64,000 nucleotides of DNA from Nematostella vectensis (GCF_932526225.1 NC_064043.1:1881501-1945500); one strand, 5' to 3'; numbered from the stretch's first letter, positions 46,890 to 59,240 are shown. Notes: generated from the sequence alone by a model not told the origin. Numbers and translations: made by a program.

Positions 46890-47321
46890 CACAGAAAAAA
46901 TGATTTTAGCCGTCACATTAGAGAGTGGCGAAAAAATTACAGCTTCCAATGAAAATAAGCCCTTTCTAGCATAAAAACTTCTAGCTGATTCGTAAGCGCT
47001 GAATAAGATTTTATTTTGTTGTTATTTTGCCGCCAGAAGTCTAGAAGATTACCACCCAAAAACTCCATGATTTCTTAGTGCAGATCGCCCATTCATGGCC
47101 TTACTCTCAGCTTTTTTTACTGAGCACCTCCCGACCCAGGTTGTGCTAATTCTTGGAATTCCCTGATGTCTTCAGCAGCTATGGACAGATTTAGTAGTAT
47201 TTTTCAATTCTTCTTGTTTTGACCATTAGTATACCAGGAAGCAAGTGGTGAGGTCATAGCCAGCTATGTTTGAAGAAATTTTACTGCAGACAATGATTAC
47301 ACCAAGAATTTCCAATCCATA

Positions 47322-47474
47322 CAGTGGTACCTCTCACGGCCATACTCGCTAAAACAAGTCCACTAAATGGAGGTTGGCTGCTAGGCCCAAAGGCAGACTT
47401 TTATGAAAAGCAAATTTTCGGACTTTGTGTTGTGGCTGCTGAAAAGGGTTGTTTGCTTTATAGAGGTACCACTG
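47322..47474. mobile_element. Small MITE with CAGTGGTACCTCT termini
   Basis: It begins CAGTGGTACCTCT and ends AGAGGTACCACTG, a perfect 13-bp terminal inverted repeat in 153 bp. TA precedes it and AA follows. A mutated TA target duplication would fit a Tc1/mariner/pogo-type origin, but this is not certain. Confidence 0.75.
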
Positions 47475-48344
47475 AATAACAATTTCACAAAACTTTATTT
47501 AAAACATATCATGGTTAGGGACACATACCTGAATAATGGGGAAAAAAAGATTTGTATCTTTGTCTGAAGGTATGCTGACTATCCCTTACGGCTATACACA
47601 CAGGCTCCCCTTCCCGGGTGCATTGCAATGTCTTTCTAATCATTGCAATAATCCACATTTCGAGACATCTTTGCGACCTTCGTATAGCACTTTGAATATA
47701 CAAATATACATGTAACCAGCCACTTAAACGTAAAGAACGCGGCCAAATTTGCTGCCATAGCAATGCATCGTGGGAAGGGGGACATGACCCCGGTATGTTA
47801 CTGGGTTAGTACGTTTCCCTAACTGAAAGCCTATATGAAGTACTGTCCTTGGGGTCACGTGGTAATATCGCCTTTCCATGGCCCATGACAGGTTTGCACC
47901 AAAGGAATGTAAAATAGTCATAATGTCAGTGGACTTTTTACTGCGTCTATCTCTGTCCTTGTTTTGTATGTGTGTGGATATTTGTGTATATATAGTAGTG
48001 ACAAATATAGAATGAAAGGACAAGACGTGGAAACAAGTAGCAAGTAAAACACGAAGTTCGCATACCATGGCCGCCATCTTGGATAACGTGATCCGTAGGG
48101 GGAGGGGGAGAAAAAATGCGCGGTGAAGGGGGAGGGGGAGAGTGGCTTATTAGATTTTTTTCGACTCTCAGACGGGGCCCTATTCGGGGGGAGGTGCTTA
48201 TTGATGCAAAGAATTCGCAGTCCATCAGTTATATGAAAAATCACTAGTATCGATTTCGAGGCGACGGCAAAGGGAACGCGTTGATGTACAAACTCGCAAT
48301 GGCAAAGTACCTACCTGCGAGAGTCTCAAGATTTTGGACCCCTT

Positions 48345-48435
48345 CTCCCGCAAAATACGAACTCGCAAAAACAAAATACAAACTAGCAAAAGCAAAGTAC
48401 GAACCCGCTAAAGCAAAATACGAACTCGTGACTGT
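48345..48435. repeat. 18-bp degenerate tandem repeat
   Basis: About five copies of a unit like GCAAAATACGAACTC plus AAA. The Lys/Ala/Tyr-rich frame across it is probably an artefact. Confidence 0.6.
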
Positions 48436-51149
48436 TGTTTGCAAAACATGGAAATCCGAAACCGAATAGCGGCTTCCGTATTGCCGCTCATCTATGAGTC
48501 ACGCGGCGGGGAGCGTTGTGTGACTTCGACACGAGCGGTTACTAAGGCTAAAGATATACCAACCAGGCATTCTTTGAGGCGACAAAACCTCGTGCAACCT
48601 GTTTGACTACAGCGAAAAATCCTCACAAACTAAGTGGTGTGATTTATTGTCGTAATTGATTGAAGCCCTATGCAACCAACGCCTGCATTGTTGGCCAAAG
48701 TAGCCCACTGGCCTGGCAAACATTTCCTTTGTATTCAGGGCGATGCAGGACAATGTTGGCGTCGATTACATGGGGCTTAGACGTTTCTTTAGATCGTCGC
48801 AAACCAGGGGACGTATTGTATATACATCTTTTTAGCAGAATTTCTTACGTTTTGTCAATGACGTACCATTGTCTATTGGTTCCTAAGGTATTTCCTCGTC
48901 CTATACATATACTACTTTAGTCTGTTAGTTGTCCGGAGTCCGTAAGACTGCGCTCAATGTTAAGTACACGTTACTGTTAGCTGTTACTGTTAGCGAGAAA
49001 TCTCGGTAAGTACGTCATATATACGGAAGGAGTATAGCACCCTGCCTACCATAGGCCTCAGATTCGTGGCAGTAGAGAGACATTCCAGACGATGGTAGAA
49101 CGGTAAGTTGCTGGATAGCATGGCTACAGAACAAGGTCTCTTGAGGCTCTCGTTCACGGCCTTCCCGAATGTTATACGCTTCTGTTATCACAAGCCGAAC
49201 GACTGCTAATCTATTTACCCGAATGTACCTCGATCGTTATCGGCATGTGGTCGGAGTTAGCTATTGCTGTACAGCCAATTAACGGAGCATTCCGAACATT
49301 CTCCGGCGGCGCACCCAAGCCGCAAATAAACATCGGTCAAGTATCGTGTGGCCGATTGACGTCAATGCGGTCATTCGAAACGTTTCGGCGCATTCCGATC
49401 GAACTCGTAATGCTTTCGCCGCATCGAACCGAAGCCGAAAATGTCTCGGCGTGGCGTTTTTCACGTGTTATTTCTCTTCGGTATGTCGATCACAATAACG
49501 AAAATATGTAAACATTTGGACGCTTCTGTCAACAAAATAAAGCTACTTTGTGTCTTTCACATGTAATTATCGATGCGGCAGGGATGACGAAACAAGTTTC
49601 CAATCTCTCCTTTTCATACTCTACTTCAAAACAAAATAGCCCTGCCAAGCTAATTGTCGTACTAGTTATATACCTATTTTATTTATCTGTTCCATCCTAC
49701 TGTCGATACTGTAAGGATTAAGATGTGCGATGTAAGCTCCTAGCGATAAATGTGAGTTCGCTGCGCGTTTAGTTTCCCTCCGTTAACACTCCCTGACGGC
49801 GCATCTATCTCGCTCCAGGGATGACTTACACCCTGTCTGCTAAAAACAACTCTCGTCGTGCGTTTTTGCTCTTTGTTGATCTTGGGTCGGTGCTCTCTTG
49901 TTATGTATGGTTTTGGCTTGTTCTTGTTCCGTGGTAGAGGATGCCCAAAACACCCTTCAGAAATGTAAGAATCATAGAACCAATCGAAACCACATCTCTT
50001 ATATAAACATATCCAAATTTTGCGATTATCTTTTGCCAGTGTATCGCCTTTTTATCTTCTGGTTTCAGATAATACACGATCCGATTTTAATCATACACCT
50101 ACCACCCGTAAGAGATCTCGAACCTACATGAGCAAGCAAGGAAAGATATATGGAGATGTATATTTCTTGGAACTTTATCCGTATCTCGCAGCGGAAGCAG
50201 ATCTCGGAAGACCAAGAAGGCCCGCATGTAAACAAGGATAATGAGTCAGCGTTAATAAGCTTGTGTCCTCTGTACTACTATAAGGAGAAAATGAGTCAGC
50301 ATCGCTTAGCTTGTGCTCTATTTATTCCTAGTTTTTCGACTCTCTGGTAGAGTGCTCGATCTAGCGCGATTACAGGATGATCTAAGCATCACCCGTCACT
50401 TCCTGTCGTAACAGGCAACCGGTATCATCCGGAACAACGACCGGAAGTGGCTTACGACCGGAAATGGGCTTGAGCGTGGATATCCTGCGGAGCTCTCGCT
50501 AGCACGCTAACATCTCGACGGGATGCGCGGGTATTTTGCGGTATTTTGCGGTCTGCCGCACTTCGCTTCCTTAGTGATCGGGCACGCACTCTCTTGGGTT
50601 ACTAGAAGGTAACAGTTGCGGCAGAATTGTGTTCCGCTATTGTTGGCTTGTCGAGGCTTGGTAGAGATATATTCCTATGTCCCTTCTGCATATGATGAGG
50701 TCTATAAATGTCAAGAGAGTATTACCTGTCCCAACAATGTGTTACAATGTAAAATGAATTTTAAATAGGGTGACCATCAAATAAATGCCAGACCTACACA
50801 ACCATTTTATGATTGAAATAAATACGCAACTACGCTTTTGATTTATTCGGTAATAATACAATGTGGTGTTTCTTTGTAGACGACCTTCAATGGTCAACTC
50901 ATCTTGAATGGTTTCCCGCATGGTTAGCCAAAACAACAAACGAAACTATTTTTGTCTCAAGCGTTAAAAGATAATGCTATTCATAGCTCATGAACAAACC
51001 TACCCATTCTTTGGAAATCTGTCTGCATCCCAATTATTAATTACAATATAGTATAATCTTCGATAATTCTAACCGGTGCTTAGTGTCTGCAGGTGACCTT
51101 TTGTAATCTCTTTACCAATCTAAACTCTACTTATTTTAAGAGGATCTAT

Positions 51150-51320
51150 TTAGACGTCGAGTCCACCCACGAACACAATCCGATACACTTCGACAGCTCG
51201 GGCTTTGATCTGTCGGCTCTCCGATAGCAGGCGCCGCACCTTCGCTGATAAGTCAGTCAAGCGATTGAAATCCGATGAACACCGATCAGTTTCGCCCTGC
51301 AGGGTTCGCTGCTCGGCCAT
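51150..51320 (-). CDS. Unrecognised 56-aa open frame
   Basis: It starts MAEQRTLQGETDRCSSDF and ends FVGGLDV. The middle (RLTDLSAKVRRLLSESRQIK) could form an amphipathic helix. Local GC is higher than in the surroundings. No splice partner or family is recognised; it may be a small gene, one exon or chance. Confidence 0.22.
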   Translation of the reverse strand: MAEQRTLQGETDRCSSDFNRLTDLSAKVRRLLSESRQIKARAVEVYRIVFVGGLDV

Positions 51321-52007
51321 GACCGGAATTCTTGTAACGGCAAGGGTCAAGAGATTATCACTGAAAAGTGATCGCCATTTTCTAAATACTTCCGAGCGAT
51401 GAAAATAAACTACCCAGCCGTGTGTGTGGAAATTTATGGAAGTCAGCGCATGAACAATTTAATTGTTCGAAACTTGTTTTCTGTTTTTTTTTTTGTTTAA
51501 CCACAAGCATCACCTAGAGTCTAGAACATAGAAGTCCTCCGATACTCGCAAATGCTTTGCATTCACGAGTTAAAATATAAAAAAAATTGTTCTGAAATAT
51601 TAATAGAAAGAAGATAATAGAAAAGAAGATGTTTACTGTTAAAAAGCCTGAAGGCGTTATCTACCGTAGCAATTGAGTCAGTGTAATATTACCCCTGATT
51701 CCGGAGCAATCACCAAAGTATTTGACAATATCCCAGACATCTCAACTAAAAGTGCCTTGTGGAGCAACGCTCTGTCACTGACAAATAAATAATTCCTGTT
51801 TTACTATCAATATTTTTATTTTACTGGTAAACGCCCTATTTACGCTAGAGTTTGCTTAGTCCGCGAGAGTTGCCAAATATTTGTCTCTGAGGACTATATA
51901 TGCCATCGCCCAAGGGTAAAAGATGCTCTTTTACTGTTTTATAAAAGCCAAAATGTTGGTTGGTGGGATTCTACAACAAACCAAACTTTTTTTTCAATAG
52001 CAATACA

Positions 52008-52329
52008 ATGGATTTTGTTTTCATCCCATTGTATAGTTGCTTGGCATAAACGTCCGATATTTTCTAATCCAATAGCCGTACTGTCAGGTTGGAATAAATG
52101 TTTCAATAGCCTGTTCGTAGCAAGTTTGTCTTAAATAAATACTCCCTATACACATGTATATGTAGCTTACGCTAGTAATACATGTGTATAGGGAGTATTT
52201 ATTTAAGACAAACTTGCTACGAACAGGCTATTGAAACATTTATTCCAACCTGACAGTACGGCTATTGGATTAGAAAATATCGGACGTTTATGCCAAGCAA
52301 CTATACAATGGGATGAAAACAAAATCCAT
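52008..52329. repeat. Perfect long palindrome: 152-bp arms, 18-bp loop
   Basis: The left arm 52008-52159 begins ATGGATTTTGTTTTCATCCC. The right arm 52178-52329 is its reverse complement with no mismatch that I found. The loop is TATGTAGCTTACGCTAGT-like. There is no target duplication or coding capacity. It lies about 0.95 kb upstream of the KLF start codon. Confidence 0.9.
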
Positions 52330-52935
52330 CTACATCGTCCCTCTACTGTCGATGTAGACAAAAAAGTTTTCCAGTGTTTTTTTCTTCTTTTTTTAGATCC
52401 GGGTTTATAAACAACATACTATTTGCTGGCTCTTAGACGCGATTGTTTACGATTTTTTGTGTTTCAGCGGTTTTAGTGCAGTTGTTTTTGTCGTATGCTA
52501 ATTAGCATGTGACCTTAGCTAAAGCCGAAAATAGATCGAAGCCGATAATAATACGAAGATTAACGATCACCGCCCGATTACTCCCGATATGGGCATGTTT
52601 GCTCGGTAAGAACAATAGACAATCGTTCGGGGACAAAGTTAAACAAATGGCATAAAGATTCGAAAAGTTTTCAAATTATCCATTGTTTATTAATGCTTTA
52701 ACCACCTAGAAATGCGTTAAGAGTGCAAAACAGTGACCAAATTGCTATAATTGAATGCGTGCGATGACTCTACGAAGTCCATCGGAATTCAGCCGAACGT
52801 TCCAGGCCGGAAATCGCTGTCACCGACATATCATCTCGGATTTCAATCGGCTGTTCATAATTTTCTCGGGAAAATCAACAGAGCTGAACAGTTGATCACT
52901 CATCAAATAGCCATCTACATATCAATAAAGACTGG

Positions 52936-53133
52936 CCAATCAGATCAGAACAATCTGACCTTTGGGGTCATTGACGTCACTAATAGCAAATAATCGATTC
53001 TGATTGGCTATTGGGAGTTAAGTATCAGGGTCTGCGCCGTGTCAAATAAACAATAGCATTTTATCACATCCACCCCAATTGGCCATATTTGGGCAACGGT
53101 TGCTCATTACCAGTTTGCTCGAAGAGATATAAG
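52936..53133 (+). promoter_or_regulatory. KLF promoter with CCAAT, CRE, CArG and TATA-like elements
   Basis: In order: CCAAT at 52936-52940, a full CRE TGACGTCA at 52972-52979, an inverted CCAAT (ATTGG) at 53003-53007, a perfect CArG box CCATATTTGG at 53083-53092, and a TATA-like GATATAAG at 53126-53133. Transcription would start near 53155, leaving a 5' UTR of about 120 bases. CArG boxes bind SRF and CREs bind CREB, the usual inputs of immediate-early genes. The arrangement is read from the sequence; function is inferred. Confidence 0.6.
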
Positions 53134-53272
53134 CTCAGTGGAGCGATGTCCTAGGTTAGTCGATCAAGCGAGTAGACTCAGAAAGAATCGAAAAATATAC
53201 CCAAATCAGTCAAATAAGCGTGGGACGCTTTGAATTCTATCGCTTAAGGATTATTTAATTGGATGTAAGGAT

Positions 53273-54736
53273 ATGGCGTTAGCTGTTCCAGTAATACAGA
53301 ACGCGCGCGCCGTGTTAGAAGACGAACTCGGGTGTAGTACAAGCCATGATAACCAACCGCTCACTTCTACTGTCCTAACTATGACTAGAGCGGCTACTAC
53401 AGCTTCTACAAACTTACTAAATGTCCCCGGAACAGAAGAGTGGCAACAGGTGAGACTCATTTATTATTTACGATAAATCACGCATTCCGATACGGACGCT
53501 TTGCGTATTATAACTCTTGTTTACTCGTTCATATTGTAACGCGTCTAAAGAGTCTAGTATTTTTTGTCTCAGCATTTGTCTCTTACTGTCCACAGCTGTG
53601 GCTTCAAATGAATGATGAAGTGTTTTTAGTATTTCTTTATTAGATGTTAGATAAGTTCACCAAGGTTTACAAAGAAAAATAACGATGTGGGTTTAGCCCG
53701 CTACATTTTCACACATTTATTGATAGACTCAATGGATAGAAATTGTTTGGAACGCTTTTACTCTTGACACGGTTTTATCAATTAAAGTTATGTCTCTCTT
53801 TAGTAAAAGTTTCTTGAGATTAGAGGGATAACATATTGCAGTGCTTGGGATTTCGCGCTCAAATGCTTACGTGGTAGTTTTCACAATGGCGACTGATCAG
53901 TCTCTTGTTATTGTAATGTTGACTCGATGTTGTACTATCTGCTAATGTTCGATTCTCTGTGATTTCAGACGAGATGGGAGATGGATAAATACCTCTGTTG
54001 TGCTCAACCTTCGCCTATCATGCCAGCGATCGCAAATTTGAGAAAAAGAAAATTCAGACGCGAAAGTGCCAACGTTGTCAACGATTTTTTCACTTTTGAC
54101 GACGATGACGACTCTGCTTCGGCATTATTCTCCGATAAGGACTTGGTGTCCGATAAAGTATTTATAACTGACAATTCTACAAGCTATCCTATGACTTTTG
54201 TCAGTGAATCGTCGACAGTGTCCTTCGTTAACCGGACATTAAATCCGAACGTTGTGTCAGTGAGTGTGCCACAGCTCAAAGTTATCCCTCCTCCAAGCGA
54301 CTACACAGTTATATTCCCTCCTACTCCGCCGAATTCGAATCCTGGGTCACCGGAACAAACGGCGCAAATTCTCCTCTCTCACCCGCTTGGTCCACCTCCA
54401 CCGTACAGACCTCAAGCTATCCCGTTAGGTAGTAACCGACGAAACTCGCCTGAGCTTGCGAGACGAAGAATACATCACTGCGACCATCCAGGATGCAAGA
54501 AGGTATACACTAAGTCATCGCATTTGAAGGCTCACATTCGAACACATACCGGAGAAAAGCCATATAAGTGCAACTGGGAGGGTTGCGAATGGAGGTTTGC
54601 TCGATCTGACGAGCTAACCAGACATTTCAGGAAACATACTGGGGCCAAACCATTCAAATGTCAGCACTGTGATCGCGCCTTCGCCAGATCTGATCATTTA
54701 GCACTGCACATGAAGAGACACCAGCCACAGCACTAA
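53273..54736 (+). CDS. KLF5-like: KLF5-like Krueppel-like transcription factor (2 exons, 314 aa)
   Basis: Exons 53273-53449 and 53969-54736; the phase-0 GT-AG intron joins EEWQQ to TRWEMDKYL. Residues 62-68 (WEMDKYL) match the KYL motif near the N terminus of KLF5-type proteins. An acidic stretch (FTFDDDDDS) follows. At about 176 is [14 protein letters not shown], resembling the KLF5 Fbw7 phosphodegron region, and at about 200 a PPPPY motif for WW-domain ligases. From about 230 three C2H2 fingers follow with KLF spacing and linkers ([18 protein letters not shown]), ending [10 protein letters not shown]. Fingers carry the KLF contact sequences ([23 protein letters not shown]), so binding to GC/CACCC boxes is expected. 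It is nuclear and short-lived if the degron is functional. The exon 1 ATG is the first ATG after the promoter that leads into the splice in phase. Confidence 0.93.
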
Positions 54737-55127
54737 AATGGCTTTCAACGACAAACTCTCTTCAACTGCGAAATGGCCTCCTGAACAGTGAGCTGGGTTT
54801 TAAATGCATTGTAATTTTTTTTATTGCCGCTCTTAGATGGGGTACCGTGCACTTTCTAAGTGTTGTGTTGGCTTGTGTTGTTTACAGAATGTGACACTGA
54901 GGACAAATGGACGTATATTTGTCAGAAGGAAAAGTAACTTCGAATTATTGCGTTAAATGAACTTGTATTTATTCCGGGCTACGGAAAAAAATCAATTTTC
55001 ATGAGAATTTAATCGCCGGGACTTGGCGTGTTTGTTGTGACCCTGAGCGAAAGACCCTTTTGCTCTATTGGTTTTCTAAAAAAATGGAGAGACATTGTTA
55101 GATGCGTTGTAAATAGTTGTTCAAGTT

Positions 55128-55133
55128 AATAAA
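55128..55133 (+). other. Candidate polyadenylation signal of the KLF gene
   Basis: AATAAA in GTTAATAAATAGAAC, about 390 bases after the stop codon. Confidence 0.5.
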
Positions 55134-56497
55134 TAGAACAAAATAGGATTCAGTTTTTGAAAAAAAATATACAAGAAAAGGACAAAAAGAAAAGATGTAT
55201 TTTATGTTATGGTAAGCTAGATCCTTTATTGAATGATATTTAAAAGACACTATTTTATTTGTAAAATAGGTTTATGAAAAAAATTAAAGAACAAACCGTT
55301 TTCAATAAGGTGGAATGTGTTCGTTTTGCAATAGCACGAAGCCCTCGATTACCCTAGCCCATGGTGAGTGGATTATTTCATCAACTCCCACGTAAAAAGA
55401 AGTAAACAAGCGGCCTCTTGAACACTGCTAACAATCATCTTTCACTTGAACATTATAAGTAGGGGGTTGTAGGGCAATGGCACGAAATACTTGCACAAAA
55501 ATTAAAACAGGACGTTTCTCTTGGCTAAAGGTTTATTGTGATTCACTCTTGGCAAATGATGCAAGTTTTTCTGTTTATGTCAAAATGTTCGTGCCAGCAT
55601 TGAGATTTAACTTTACAAACGAGGGTAACGTTACCTAAAAGCAATTATTGAATTAGTGGTTTCAATAGTTGACCCCATCCCAAACGTCATTGTCAAAGTC
55701 GAAACTATCCAAGATCGTGATAATAGCCATACATTCTTCACCAGTATTTATTAAGACAGCATGATGCAATTCTCTACAACGTAAGGTAGTTGTTAATAGA
55801 TCATTTCATTCTAAACTGACGTATCTTTTTTATCGAACCTTCCACTGGATGGACCTTTTTCAAGCCAATAAATAAAACTTATGAGAACAGAATTGTCAAA
55901 GTCGCGCCGTGTCGTGACTGCTGTAAGAGATTTCTGTCAGTAGAATTTGTTATTTGTGAAGCATCCTTAACCAGTATCCTATCGTGTGAAAGAAACATTT
56001 TAAAAAAATTAGGACAACATACCCAAATAAAAAATAAAACTAAAATCTCTCGTAAAAACAATTCTTTGCATGTGGTCCGGAGTGTGAAATGAAGCTAGGA
56101 TGGTAAAAAGCAGCACGTAGCAGACACTTAAAAACAATATAATCACCACAGGAATCGTCTGTAGCTCCAACTGACTTTTATACACTTTATTCATATTGAA
56201 TATTCTATTTAATAATGATATAGTGCTAATAAACAACATATGCGAATACCATAGCATGATAATATAATAGAGCACACGCTCATTTGATCATGCTGGCGGC
56301 ACAGATAAGATTATTTGATAAATGAACTGATACCGCGAAAAATAGATCAGCGTGTACATGCTCTGTTCAGTTTTTAGCCAAATTTTCATCATTGTTAAGT
56401 AACTGTGTTTGGCAAAGTACTCTAAAACGAATTAAATATTGGCCGTGATTTCATACAGGCAATGTTATTTTTGATTGGTAATGTATCGACCCCGTGT

Positions 56498-56700
56498 GTC
56501 AGTCATGGCAGTCATACGTATTATCGTAACGGTTACAATGGCAGTCATACGTATTATCGTAACGGTTACAATGGCAGTCATACGTATTATCGTAACGGTT
56601 ACAATGACAGTCATACGTATTATCGTAACGGTTACAATGGCAGTCATACGTATTATCGTAACGGTTTACTCATTGTCCGTCATGACAGTCATACGTGTTA
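56498..56700. repeat. 33-bp tandem repeat, about 6 copies
   Basis: The unit contains CAGTCATACGTATTATCGTA followed by ACGGTTACAATGG. The first four or five copies are nearly identical; the last is diverged. The frames on both strands are artefacts of the period of 33. Confidence 0.9.
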
Positions 56701-57687
56701 TGGCAACGGTAACAGCTTAACTTATTGAACAGCACTTGTTTACTGTGGTCGCTCTCGTTTGGATGTTTATGGTTACAGAGAAACTAGTTTCCCGGAAACT
56801 CTCATCAGCGGAATAAAATAAATCACCGTCGTCGTTACCCTACAAAAACAGCTCAAGCTGAAACCGAGACATTTCCGTCACAGCTGTTTGGCCGATTTAC
56901 ACTCGACTTGCTTCCGACACGTTTCACTGACGCAATTTCCGAAACATTTGTTGCCGCGATACACTTTAACACTCCGCTTCTACTTACAGAGTGAAACATT
57001 ACGAACTTTGTCCGAGTGATTCGTCATTTCCGGACTTCAAGTTTCGAATGGTCACGAGCAAGCAACGGGTAATTGCGAGTGAGTTGGCGTGCTATCTCCC
57101 ACGGCTAGGCTGATACGGGACTCAACTACTTCAAGTTGAAAAAACGTTTTTTTTTTTACCTTTCTAGTCTCGTGATCTCGTTAGGAGGGAAGCGTGACCG
57201 ACAAAAAGGACGGCTGCGCGGGAGACTAATACCTACCCCGTGCCATATTGCATTTTTAGAAGCATTCAAGTCCCCCCCCTCCATATTTAATCGTGCGCGC
57301 GAACAGTCCCCGACGCGCTAAACTGCGAATCATCGTGACAAATAGAAATACTTTCCCCGATGCATAACCATTCGCTAATTCACGCTTCCTCTTCACGCTT
57401 CACGCTTCCCACTTCCTCTTTCTCTTAAAAAAATATATAATTGATAGAAAAATGAAAAAAAAAATCTATAAACGAGTATAACAGAAAAATACCCCCAGAG
57501 TCTGCGCTTAATCTTGGGTTAGATTCTCCGAAAATTCTTTGTTATTATTTTAAAATTTTATAGAATTTTAAAATTTTATAGATAAAAACATACTAGTAAA
57601 CAAAATTTCGGGGCGAGAAAGCAATCCGACAACTCGCCCCGACATTTGGTTTACTAGTATAACGATAACTATACTATTAAATGAAAT

Positions 57688-58338
57688 TACGGGGCGTAAA
57701 GCAAAAACGACAACTCGCCCCGAGATTTGGTTTACTAGTACTAAGTAATGATAATACCTATAAATTACGGGGCGTAAAGCAAAAACGACAACTCGCCCCG
57801 AGATTTGGTTTACTAGTACTAAGTAATGATAATACCTATAAATTACGGGGCGTAAAGCAAAAACGACAACTCGCCCCGAGATTTGGTTTACTAGTAGTAA
57901 GTAATCATAATACCTATAAATTACGGGGCGTAAAGCAAAAACGACAACTCGCCCCGAGATTTGGTTTACTAGTAGTAAGTAATTATAATACCGAGAAATT
58001 ACGGGGCGTAAAGCAAAAACGACAACTCGCCCCGAGATTTGGTTTACTAGTAGTAAGTAATTATAATACTTATAAATTACGGGGCGTAAAGCAAAAACGA
58101 CAACTCGCCCCGAGATTTGGTTTACTAGTAGTAAGTAGTTATAATACTTATAAATTACTGGGCGTAAAGCAAAAACGACAACTCGCCCCGAGATTTGGTT
58201 TACTAGTACCAAGAAATTACTGGGCATAAAGCAAAAATGACAACCCGCCCCGAGATTTGGTTTACTAGTAGTAAGTAATCATAATACCTATAAATTACGG
58301 GGCGTAAAGCAAAAACGACAACACGCCCCGAGATTTGG
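57688..58338. repeat. 78-bp repeat array, left arm of the foldback element
   Basis: The unit contains CGGGGCGTAAAGCAAAAACG, ACAACTCGCCCCGAGATTTG and GTTTACTAGTAGTAAG. CGGGGCG and CGCCCCG in each unit can form a 7-bp stem. Because 78 is divisible by three, long frames appear on both strands (KLRGVKQKRQLAPRFGLLV on one); I regard them as artefacts. Confidence 0.9.
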
Positions 58339-58778
58339 CTCCTGTCTGGGCCTCCCTTCCTGAGTACCTTGCAGAGCTTATCGAAACAGTGCAACGAAAA
58401 GCTATTCGAATAATCTACCCTTGCCTTAGCTATGAATCAGGGCTCAAAGTAGCAAAAATGGACTCACTTACAGTCCGCAGAGCAGAACTGTGCCGTCGAT
58501 TCATGGCCAAAGCAAGATGCACTGAGCCTATAAAATATATAATACAATCTGGGACTGAGGTCGCCCATGGTTATTCGCTAAGGGGGGGTTGCAGCCGTGT
58601 GGATAAATCAGTTGGTGTAACTGAAAGGTATAATAACTTTATCACAATTCGTTTCCAGTAGTTATGCTAGTATATATTTATACATTGTTAAGTGTAGTGT
58701 GCATCGGCCGACATACTGTAATTTAGCTTATGCTACAAATTATGAATAAACTATTATTATTATTATTATTATTATTAC
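58339..58778 (+). mobile_element. 5'-truncated non-LTR retrotransposon (LINE) fragment
   Basis: A frame to the TAG ending at 58661 encodes PVWASLPEYLAELIETVQRK followed by AIRIIYPCLSYESGLKVAKM and a C-terminal stretch. This is the pattern seen at the end of LINE reverse transcriptases (W..lP.yL...iE.vQkRalRIi). It ends in (ATT)n at about 58752-58778. The 5' side joins abruptly to a 78-bp unit at GAGATTTGG, as expected for a truncated insertion. Confidence 0.75.
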
Positions 58779-58923
58779 TAGTAATAAGAAAACAGAAAAT
58801 TCTGCAAGTTATCGGCAGAAAGCAAAGTGTTTCTATTAATGGCGAAGTGGAGAAGGGGGGATAGAGCAAATCAAATTATAAGCTGACCATCTCCTGTCAT
58901 TTAACTTTTTGTATGAAGAAGCA

Positions 58924-59240
58924 GGCCCGTACCCAGGATTTTTCTTGGGGGGGAGGGAGGGAGAGAGTTTTCTGATAAAAATCTAACCACCTCCGAAAGA
59001 ACAAAAAGGGACTTTTTTATGCCTTTGCAGTATCTACACGGGACGTTTATTGCCAGATTTGGCTAATACCAGAGTGATCTAGCTTATAATTTTGAGTTTT
59101 GTCTACAAATAGCACGACTACTGAGAACCAAAAGTAGACTTCCGGCTGTTATAGGGGGATGCGTTCGCACCCCCTGCAACCCCCCCCCCCCCCCCACCAC
59201 CACCACCACCACCCCCCTGGATACGGTTCTGGGTCCGTAG
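58924..59240. mobile_element. Possible small inverted-repeat element with poly-C
   Basis: CCCGTACCCAGGATTTTTC at the left and CCTGGATACGGTTCTGGG at the right are degenerate inverted repeats; C/CAC runs lie near 59180. Similar G/C-run segments occur at 17764-17918, 26440-26500 and 62400-62480. Boundaries are approximate. Confidence 0.35.

Larger units (their letters stand above)
46527..53272. other. Intergenic region between the PP2C and KLF genes
   Basis: It contains the PP2C 3' UTR, a small MITE (47322-47474), an 18-bp repeat (about 48345-48435), a CpG-richer segment at about 49200-49500 with TGACGTCA and CACGTG, ETS-like GGAAGTG sites around 50380-50470, a 56-codon minus-strand open frame (51150-51320) and a perfect palindrome (52008-52329). 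None of the short frames shows a recognisable family. The last 350 bases are the KLF promoter. Confidence 0.55.
54737..57542. other. KLF 3' UTR and intergenic region
   Basis: Up to about 55150 this is probably the KLF 3' UTR, AT-rich and with a polyadenylation signal. Beyond that there is AT-rich sequence and a 33-bp array at 56498-56700. The segment 56860-57350 is richer in CpG but shows no gene. Confidence 0.5.

Noticed and set aside
47724-48077. 117-codon minus-strand frame starting MAAMVCELRV with a good start context
   Set aside because: The YY1-like AAGATGGCGGCC gives a tempting start, but the frame has no recognisable domain and runs through low-complexity AT-rich sequence.
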